Assembly (NCBI GenBank): GCA_018296165.2
Contig: JACKQL020000051.1
Coordinates: 248,001 to 312,000 of the forward strand
Length of the DNA stretch: 64,000 nucleotides
Source of the DNA: Termitomyces sp. T153
Taxonomy: Eukaryota; Basidiomycota; Agaricomycetes; Agaricales; Lyophyllaceae
Direction: 5' to 3'
A program made the translations under genes and the position numbers. Below, one piece after another: positions 56,340 through 64,000 of this stretch. The stretch's first letter is position 1; every line of letters starts with the position of its first letter. The notes below the pieces were generated by a model. It searched no databases. It was given only the letters and a program-made list of their open reading frames with translations, and had not been told where the DNA came from.

Positions 56340-56515
56340 TAAAATACATGTTGTCTACTAAAAGCCATGGCTGGGCCAAGCCAATCTGGGGCCAGGCCAG
56401 TATTTGAGTCTTGGGCTCAGCCCCAAGGTTTGTTTGAGCCAGAGCCACTTCAAGCCAAGCCAAGCCAAGGCAGTGGCTTCTGGGCCAAGCTGGGCTAGAA
56501 CATCACTGCACAAGA
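56340..56515 (+). repeat. Probable 3' subterminal region of the hAT element
   Basis: It is rich in GGGCCAAGC, GCCAAGCC and AGCCAAGCC words in both orientations and ends ...CTGGGCTAGAACATCACTG. Subterminal short repeats and a CA(G/C)TG-type end are usual for hAT elements. The left terminal repeat was not found. Confidence 0.45.
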
Positions 56516-57453
56516 CAGACATATACCAGTTAGCAGTATTCCTATATGTAGTGTAAACAAAACAGAGAGATATGCTTATGTAATATTAAATATAAGAAAT
56601 AAGTATAATGTCCATGATAAGATAAACCTGAGCTCATAGAACTCAGGTTGGCAGCATTACATGATTCCCCTGCTCATCTACTGCTGCCTGCAGATTGTGG
56701 TGTTGAGCATTCTTCATATATTCAAGTCTTGTATCCTGGTCTTCTTTTGACCGAAGATGGTTGCACTGTTCTCAACTGAGGCCAAGTATATAGTCATGTC
56801 CCATGCAATGTGACAAGTGCTTGCCATTCAGTTTCTTCTCACATCACTTGATCTTCCCATCCTTTGTCCATTTTCCCTCTTCTGTGATAACAAAAACACC
56901 TTGATATTGTAAATTCTGATCCACCTCCTCTCAATCAAAACACATAGATATTTATTACTATTTTTTTCATGAGCACCTTGCTTGTGCTTCTTTCAAAACT
57001 TCTTGGCTTTCAGCATTGGACATGATTGCTGATATACTTATGAAATCATTACCTAAAGACCTACACTACAAATTCATCCCTGCCCTTGAACTCATTAGTT
57101 TACCTTCTTGATTCTCTTTTCTTTCATCATGCCTACTTTGTTGCTGGTGGGGTTTGTATTATCAGATATATTCCTTTTTGGTCACCTCCTTCATAGTCAC
57201 ATGTTTTTTCATTGATAACTCACATTGTCAGCTTCACACTCCTCGGTTGTTCCCCCCATCTGGCAGACACCAAGGAGGCAAACTGTACTTACCTCAACAT
57301 ATTTTTTACATTCCATGTCTGATATATCATACCTACTAGATACATTTCCTGCCATATAGATATAATCAATAGACTTGTTCTCCCCCATCTGACAGAGACC
57401 GAGGAGATACAATTTCTGACATATAATGGGCTGGCAATAAGCAGAAAGATATA
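56516..57453. other. CpG-depleted DNA with short repeats; no gene seen
   Basis: It contains a hairpin AACCTGAG-n9-CTCAGGTT near 56628-56652. A roughly 40-base direct repeat around CCCCCATCTG(G/A)CAGA lies near 57241-57285 and 57379-57420. Frames are short and unrecognisable. Confidence 0.45.
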
Positions 57454-57940
57454 CTACTCATGCAGGCATTTATGGGCAGTGTTGTACCTAAGCCTTAGAA
57501 TTGTTAGAGACATGACCTGAAGGCTGAATTGAGGCTTAGTATGTATGACTAATGTTGGATACCATTTTTGGCAAGGAAGTGTAGTTACTAATTGACAGAG
57601 TAAGTACTTCAAAATGGTTGCCATGGTCATTGGATCTCCTATTTTCGGGAAGAAAATAGGCCGATATTGATCAACAAATTCATAGGATGCATTGGAGGGC
57701 AGCACATACTGAAGTGGCATGGCTGATGGAGTTGCTGGCTGATGAGGAGGCTGATGAGGATAGGATTCCAGATGATGGTGAGCTTGAAGGATCAGGCAAT
57801 GATTTTGAGGAGTAGAACTTAGTCATTGAGGCTTATTAAGCCTTAATATTTACATAATGTTAAGCCATAATTAAGGGTTGTTATGAAGGATTAAGCCTTA
57901 ATAAAGAAAATTGCCCTTACTAACCCCTTAGAATACAACA
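57454..57940. other. Transposon remnant, type uncertain
   Basis: A plus frame from about 57665 reads DQQIHRMHWRAAHTEVAWLM, then an acidic tail (LADEEADEDRIPDDGE) ending in a stop near 57810. This resembles the acidic C-terminus of some DDE transposases but is too short to assign. TTAAGCCTTAATA-type inverted words occur at 57835-57905. CpG returns to normal after about 57940. Confidence 0.3.
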
Positions 57941-58039
57941 CTGTTTATGGGTCAAGTAGTTCTCCGAAAGCCGCGGCAACATCCGAGTCATGTGACATAT
58001 TCAGCGCGTTATTTAGCTGTGTTATGCTTTCTGACCGCC

Positions 58040-61000
58040 ATGTCTAGCGATCTCGCAGATGGTGTTCCGTTCTCTTTGTGAGTATAAGAGCCTTATGATG
58101 ACTTAATGCGTCTCATACCCCCTAGCTTCTGCTCTCTTCTGCGTGAGATATCCAAGGCTCCCTCACACAAGATCTCTTCAAGCCACCATGGGACACCTAA
58201 CTATCCAGCATTAAACATCTTTCGCCGATGGACCACCAAACTCAGGAAAGATTTCCCGCCTTTGCCGCCTGGAACTACTGCAGTTGTCTTCAATTTCCTG
58301 TTTCCTGACGAGGATCAGCATCGAAAATTTGACATGCAAGAAACACAACTCGCCCGCAACATTGCTGACTCATTCGGCATCGATAAAGCCTTCCTCGATC
58401 ATTGGATATGTGAAAACGCTTCTGGATGTCTAGGTGAAGAGCTCAGATTGGTGTTGGAAAGGACGTCTACGGTATGCATGAATCTCGACCTTCACTCTAG
58501 ACATTATCATACATTGATATCTCGTCAGACTGCTGGTGGCCACATCAGTCCTCTCTCGATAACCCAAGTCGACGAACTTCTTGACGAGCTTGCTTCAACG
58601 TCAGGCTACAGTCACGAGTCTATCCGCAAGAAATATCCTACCAACAAGCGCCGAGCTCGACTCCTAATCATCAAAGACCTCTTTCGTACTCTATCACCGA
58701 TTGACGCAAGTTTCCTGACGCAAATAATCCTCAAAGACCTACGGCCAATTCTATATCCCCTCCATGATACACACTACATCGCTTCCCTATTAGGACATAA
58801 CTCCGGTTCCGTCAAGATGCTCTCCAAAGAAGACGCTATGAATATCTGGGACCCTTCCAAATGGATGCTCAACTCATACCGTGTCAAGGCAACCTTCACC
58901 GAAACCGCAATCGAATTTGAGAAACCCCCAAGCGAGAGAAGCCGCAACGTTCCCAAAACCGGAGTCCCTGTCGCGGTAGCTACATCTTACTGTACACCCT
59001 CATTAGAAACTATGTTTTCGAACAATAGTGGCAGATACCGAAATCTGAGAAAGGCAGAAGCCCACGAAACGCACTTCAATATTTCTGTTCTCGACAACAG
59101 AAGCAACGAAAACACCAGCAAGTATGGGCGGAGACAAAATATGACGGGGAACGTGCACAAATTCATGTCGAAGTACGGCATGGAGAGACGAAGATTACTA
59201 TATTCAGCAAGAGTAAGAGAGACTCGACGTTGGATAGGATGGCTGTGCATGATATCATTTATCGGGCACTGGGTCTGACAAAGCATGGCACTAATAACCA
59301 GTCTAAAGTCCGAGAGAATGTTATTCTCGATGCAGAAATGGTGGCTTTCGACGGGAAGAAGGTTGACGGTACGGTAACACTCGCCTATTTATTACTAAGC
59401 TAACGCCGCATATTTCCATTCTGGTGTTTAGAGTTCTGGAGAATCAAAGGTTTGATCGAAGGTACAGCCACTGGAATTCGAAGAAGGAAACAAGTCCCTC
59501 ATGGATTGCAAGCAGATTCTCAATCGTGCGTCCTTACCTTCGTTCTCACGCATTCAATACTTTACAGCCCTTCCCCTACCTCAATATCAGTGACTCTCAG
59601 ACATCAATGGTAACCTTCCACTCCCCAACTCGCCGCCTAGGCCTCGTCTTCTTCGACATCCTCTCATTAAACTCCAAATCCCTTTTGATGACACCCTACC
59701 GTACCCGCCGCTCAATCCTCGAGTCGCTCATCCACGTCGTCCCAGGAGAATGTATCCTCTCCCACCGTGTCTCTGTCGGCGTCGAGACACTAGACTACGG
59801 AGAGGACTCGCAGGTTATTGCGCTAGAGAAGATATTTGCAGAGTCGATAGCGACGTACCAAGAGGGGTTGGTGTTGAAGGGCGAGGAAACGGTATATCAT
59901 GATTTTTTGACGCCTTGGGTGAAGATTAAGAGGGATTATATACCTGGCTATGGGGATACCGTTGATATGGTCGTTATTGGGGTTACATGGGAAAGGGAAC
60001 GGGGAAGGGTGCTCAGAGGTGAGACTCTTTCAAACAAGGGGATGAGGCAAAATGTGCTTATGAAGAGATATAGTGTCTCCCTCGACGATGACGACATTCT
60101 ATATTGGTGGCATAGAGAATTCTGATGAAATCAGGCGACAGGTAAGTGTTCGAAGGATCATTTCGTACAGCGGATTGACTCTCAGGAATAATCAAGCCGT
60201 CTCGTCAACCGCACTTTCAGGTATATTTCACCGTATCATACGGTCCAACTCGTAGCCAGCTTGAGGAGATCAATTTCCTCATTCGCAGCTCAGAGACGAT
60301 TTCATATGACTCCTCCAGGGTGAGTATCTATCGATGGTCCCAAACCACAAGCGTTATCTGATTCGTGTTTACAGAAAGCCGATACCCTTCCGTACACTTT
60401 CACCCTTCTTCAAGGTCTTACGACACCGAGATACATTCTCAAGGAGCCTCTACTCGCTGAGCTTTACGGGGCAGGCTTCACCAAGGCTCCAAAAAGCCGG
60501 GTCAGTATCTCCACCCTTGCATCTACTCAAACATCTTTTTCTCACACGCAGCCTCAGCACTATGAGCTTCGGTTCCCAAGAATCACTAAGATACACCGCC
60601 GAAGCGACCGTTCATGGACCGAAGGCGTTAATCTCAAAGACCTTCACAAGATCGCGTGCGCCGTCGTTGGAAGAGACACCTCCGATAAGGAGGCGAGGGA
60701 TATCACTGCTGAGATGTGGGGTATACCGGTTTCCCCTGGTGCCCATTCTGCTCTCAAAAGAAAGACAACGATGGATTTGTGGAGGGAAAATTTCGCTGTT
60801 TTGGATGAGAGGACTAGCACTAGAGGTAGTGCGAGCCATTCGTCACCTCCGAGTCCCTTTCCTGCACCTGCGGTAACGCTGTTGGAACCTGACCCGGAGA
60901 TTGTGTCGCTTCCTCCTCCGAAGAAGCCCAGATTTTCCCAAGAGCAAGGGAAATCAGACAACATCGAAGCTTTCTTCCAGCCACCCCGAGCAGCAAAAGA

Positions 61001-61562
61001 TATCACCCAACCCTTCGGAATCAGAACAAACGTCATAGTCAACCAGCCTGCAGCATTTTCAGGTCATCAGCAGAGCCAGTGTTCGAGCCTAGAAATCCCG
61101 CGTTCTCCGCCCTTGATGCCACAGAAACCATCGCTAAAGCCAATACAGCAGGCCAGTCCTGTTACACATATACGCGCAGCGCCAGCGTGTATTCCAGCGG
61201 TTCCAAATTCCAACTTACGATTACTCGAAAACGCCCTTGTCTGGTTCGCCAAACCACGTGGTGAATCTTGGGCGGTGAGGAACGTCGTACCGCGGGGACA
61301 GCGGGTCCATTCTGTTGAGGCGCTTCTGACCGGTTGTGGATGGTATGAAAATTCTTATGGGGCAGACTGGGCAGGGAAGGGAATTATCTTCGTGAATGAA
61401 CACTCCGTGGCAGGGAGGGCGATTGCGCAGTGTGCATTGGGGATGATTAATGATCGCTTACGAGTATTACCTTCGGACCGGCCACGGAAAGGAATCTGGA
61501 TTCTCGATCACAAGATATTGACCTTGCTTGACGAGACAAAATTGTTCAGTACGACCAAGTAA
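58040..61562 (+). CDS. ATP-dependent DNA ligase, ten exons
   Basis: Exons are 58040-58077, 58126-58471, 58529-58975, 59029-59368, 59432-59525, 59591-60018, 60074-60141, 60221-60319, 60375-60500 and 60552-61562. They sum to 2997 nt, a clean 998-residue frame, and each junction restores a family motif. An N-terminal DNA-binding domain (CSLLREISKAPSHK through RPILYPLHDTHY) comes first. The adenylation domain has the nucleophile motif ETKYDGERAQIHV (about 59130), KITIFSKSKRDST, motif III VILDAEMVAFDG, and KIKRDY with GYGDTVDMVVIG. The OB-fold-like part follows (TFYIGGIENSDE, YFTVSYGPTR, LRFPRI). The long C-terminal extension has an SPP/KKPRF-rich linker with a QGKSDNIEAFFQP motif and an uncharacterised conserved tail. 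It joins DNA nicks using ATP, presumably in the nucleus. It is related to eukaryotic ligase IV-like enzymes, but typical tandem BRCT domains are not obvious, so I give no symbol. Intact. Intron 7 (79 nt) is the least certain boundary. Confidence 0.9.
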
Positions 61563-61771
61563 TGGATATTACCATCTTACCCGTTTGTTTTTATCGCTAG
61601 TTGATTATACATGTACACCGCTATGTTCACTAGTACTGGTAGAATTATATACAATCTGTAATCGGTGGTGGAATACTTTACATGCAAAACAAAAATCATG
61701 CAAGACGTCGAACATGCAGATGGCTTATCCGCTCCCGATGTCATCATATCTTCTACATCATCTAATTTTGT
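61563..61771. other. Convergent 3' intergenic region
   Basis: 209 bases between the ligase stop and the Doa10 stop. A/T-rich, no gene. Confidence 0.7.
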
Positions 61772-64000
61772 CTAATCTGCTACTTCTCCCCAGATCTCCT
61801 CTCCAACAGCGTCTTCCATGTGATCTGGCCCAACTGCTGATTCCTTGTATTTCGGGACCTCCTTCTCAGGCTCATGGTTGCGTAGTCGCATCTCCACCAA
61901 AAACTCCTTGTCACGTACAGACTGCGACCATGTCCCAAGAAGCCCATACAACACAGTGGCTGAGCGTATGAGCCCTGCAAGCATGAAAATCCCTGGGTAA
62001 ATGTGCATGACTGGATGAAAACAGATCAGTATTGATAAAGGTAAGCAACAGAGCACCTTACATATAAACTTGTCATCGAGGAGGATGTTCGGGAAGAGAT
62101 ACTGTATTGCGCGGAAAACGAGACCAGGGAAGAAGATCATGCCAAGGAGCCCGCCGGCGAGAGGACCAATAACCTCTTTCGTTGCCTGCACTGGGTCACT
62201 TTGTGACCATCCATTATGTATAATCTAGTTGCAGCATTAGCTAGAACAGAAAACAGATGGAGGACCAAATCATACATGCTGAATGCCTCGCGAAAATCGG
62301 TTCGGCGGTTGTAACCGATTCGCGTGCAATGCAATCTTCACGTAGATCAATCCCAGCGCCCACGTATCAACCACCCGGATGCGCGGTGTCACTCCAGGGT
62401 CCAGCGTGAACCGGATAGGCAAGACGATATATAAATCGATTACAAAAGAGATCAGTGTTGGAATTAAGACGCCTAGACAGAGAGCCATGTACAGCGACTT
62501 GGCCACGAATACGGCTCCGCGTTTCAAGACGACAATTGGTAGGTCCTGCCCTCGGTGCCGCTCTCCAGAGGTACGTTGCCGCCGGCGATCTAGCCGATCA
62601 ATCGACGAGCCGAGAAGGTAAAAACCCCACATCATATAAAAACCCACGATAAGTGAATAGCCGTCATGTACACTCCTCGTCGTGAACATCTCAAAGAAGC
62701 GGCGCCCGAGGAGGACAGGGAGCCCCACTGCAATACCCAAGGTGAACGTACCGATAACCCACATGACCCCAATGAAACAGAAAATACGATACCGGAAGTG
62801 CGGCGGGATATACACGACAACAAACTCATCTTTGATTTGGCGGCCCGCCCGCTGAACTTCCCCATCCTGTTGCATCATAACGGCCCGCGCTGCATCATCA
62901 ACAGGCTGCCCATCTGCCGTTACACCTGCCGTTACACGCATGTCTCGTGGAAGAACAACATTGTCGGTGGCGGGAACGCGCCTGAATGAACCATCTGTAA
63001 TATAGGGGTCGCCATCTTGAGTTTGAAAGAAGGTCCATAGTATGGAGCGTTCTTCAGCAGGGTATCGACCGGTAAAGAAATAGGATGTCAAACGAAGTCG
63101 TTTGGCAACAAATCTCCAAATCATTGTTGTGACCACCTTCAGCACTTTCTTCGGTCTGAAGTAGTGCATCGTGTATGGCAAAACGATGTGCAGGAATAGA
63201 AGGTCCACCGGGACATTGGATAAAGGTTCCCTATGAAGATGACTAAGGCAATTGTTCTTCGTAGATATATATAGAATGACTACTGACCTATTCTTCCACC
63301 TGATGGGCATAATTAATTGGTGTCCGAGCCTGAGAAGACCAGCCACGCTGCCGACAACACAAGCCACCACACACGAATACATCACTCCACTGATTGATAT
63401 CTTCCTCAACTGTTCCAAAGTCGAGCGGTCAAGAATCTCCCTGATAGGATGCGAATTGGCATCTTGAGGATCCTTGATAAACCACATTGCACCCGGGCGC
63501 ATCACACTCCGGCAACCAGACAGTACTACCGCGAATGCATACCTAATCTTGAGTTAGATTACCGATGTGCAAAGGAGAGAAGTATACAAACATGAACATA
63601 GTTCCGGCAACCCAGTGATAGAAGATGGCCGTGAGCGGTGCTTCCGTAAAGAACATTACACGCGTCGTGAAATTCGCCTCGGGAAAATACCAAACGGTGC
63701 ACAAATCCAGAACAATTCCACACGAAAGTGGGAAGCTGATCAGCTCAATGAAAATGAATGTAGCAACCTTAGAAGGATATCAGCACCCTTGATACGGGCA
63801 TGATGAACACGAAGACATGCCTTCAGGACAAGAAGTTGCTGGCGGACAGCAATCCTGACAGCTCTAGCAGCCGTTTTTGCATTCCCAACCATTATCAAGT
63901 TCAGATACACAGAAAGAAGTAGTGCAACAGCAGCATAACCCAAAAAAATTGCAAACGCTCGGTTAGCCGGTGCTTCACCAACTGCCATCTGTTCCCAAAT
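61772..64000 (-). CDS. ssm4: Doa10/MARCH6-type ER E3 ubiquitin ligase, C-terminal part
   Basis: Partial: the N-terminus lies beyond 64000. Minus exons are 64000-63821, 63777-63592, 63542-63289, 63231-62276, 62224-62062 and 62010-61772. Introns are 43, 49, 57, 51 and 51 nt. The first has a GC donor (AAG|GCATGT...TCTAAG). The protein is a chain of transmembrane helices. The hallmark segment is RPGAMWFIKDPQDANSHPIREILDRSTL (62.3-63.5 kb). Others are EPLSNVPVDLLFLHIVLPYT and the end ATKEVIGPLAGGLLGM...HIYPGIFMLAG. Doa10 is the multi-spanning RING-CH ubiquitin ligase of ER-associated degradation; the RING-CH domain would be outside the window. It is convergent with the DNA ligase. Coding is intact throughout. 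Confidence 0.92.

Overview
The window is nuclear DNA of a filamentous basidiomycete, most likely a mushroom-forming agaricomycete. This rests on short introns of about 45-65 nt with GT(G/A)AG donors, a divergent intron-containing histone H3/H4 pair, basidiomycete-type DNA ligase and Doa10 proteins, and a dense load of Ty3/Gypsy, DIRS and hAT elements. I cannot name the species. No tRNA, rRNA, CRISPR or bacterial feature was seen.

Only two islands look like ordinary host sequence, and both have normal CpG content. Island 1 (about 4.08-7.69 kb) holds a UbiC-like gene (+), histone H4 (-) and histone H3 (+), with H4 and H3 sharing a 278-bp promoter. Island 2 (about 57.95-64.0 kb) holds a ten-exon ATP-dependent DNA ligase (+) and, convergent to it, the C-terminal part of a Doa10/MARCH6-type ER ubiquitin ligase (-) that runs off the right edge. 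Nearly everything else is transposon. It falls into old copies almost devoid of CpG (1-4.07, 7.7-18.2, 44.0-52.6 and 53.75-57.9 kb) and young copies still rich in CpG (18.2-43.9 kb and the solo LTR at 52.6-53.75 kb).

The centre is a three-level nest. A DIRS-like tyrosine-recombinase retrotransposon (about 18.2-44.05 kb) was hit twice by the same chromovirus family (family 1). Copy A (18919-28834, minus) split its ORF1, and copy B (31912-43651, plus) split its tyrosine recombinase. Copy B was itself hit by an LTR of a second family (39068-40136) between integrase and chromodomain. Target-site duplications support each step. Solo LTRs of family 1 also sit at 48991-50010, 52612-53750 and 55008-56169. 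The last two split an old Gypsy pol and a hAT transposase.

Family 1 has four features worth attention. (1) Downstream of pol lies an antisense gene with a Zn2Cys6-like six-cysteine cluster and a coiled coil. It has two spliceosomal introns conserved between copies A and B, and a third, much older copy at 14.08-15.74 kb keeps all six cysteines and the first acceptor site. (2) Pol has two successive retropepsin-like domains before RT. (3) The 13 nt after the 5' LTR are complementary to the predicted RNA start in the LTR, as in Tf1-type self-priming. (4) Both copies read YLDN instead of YLDD at the RT active site. Many broken codons are TGA where the sister copy has CGA or CAA, which points to CpG-directed mutation.
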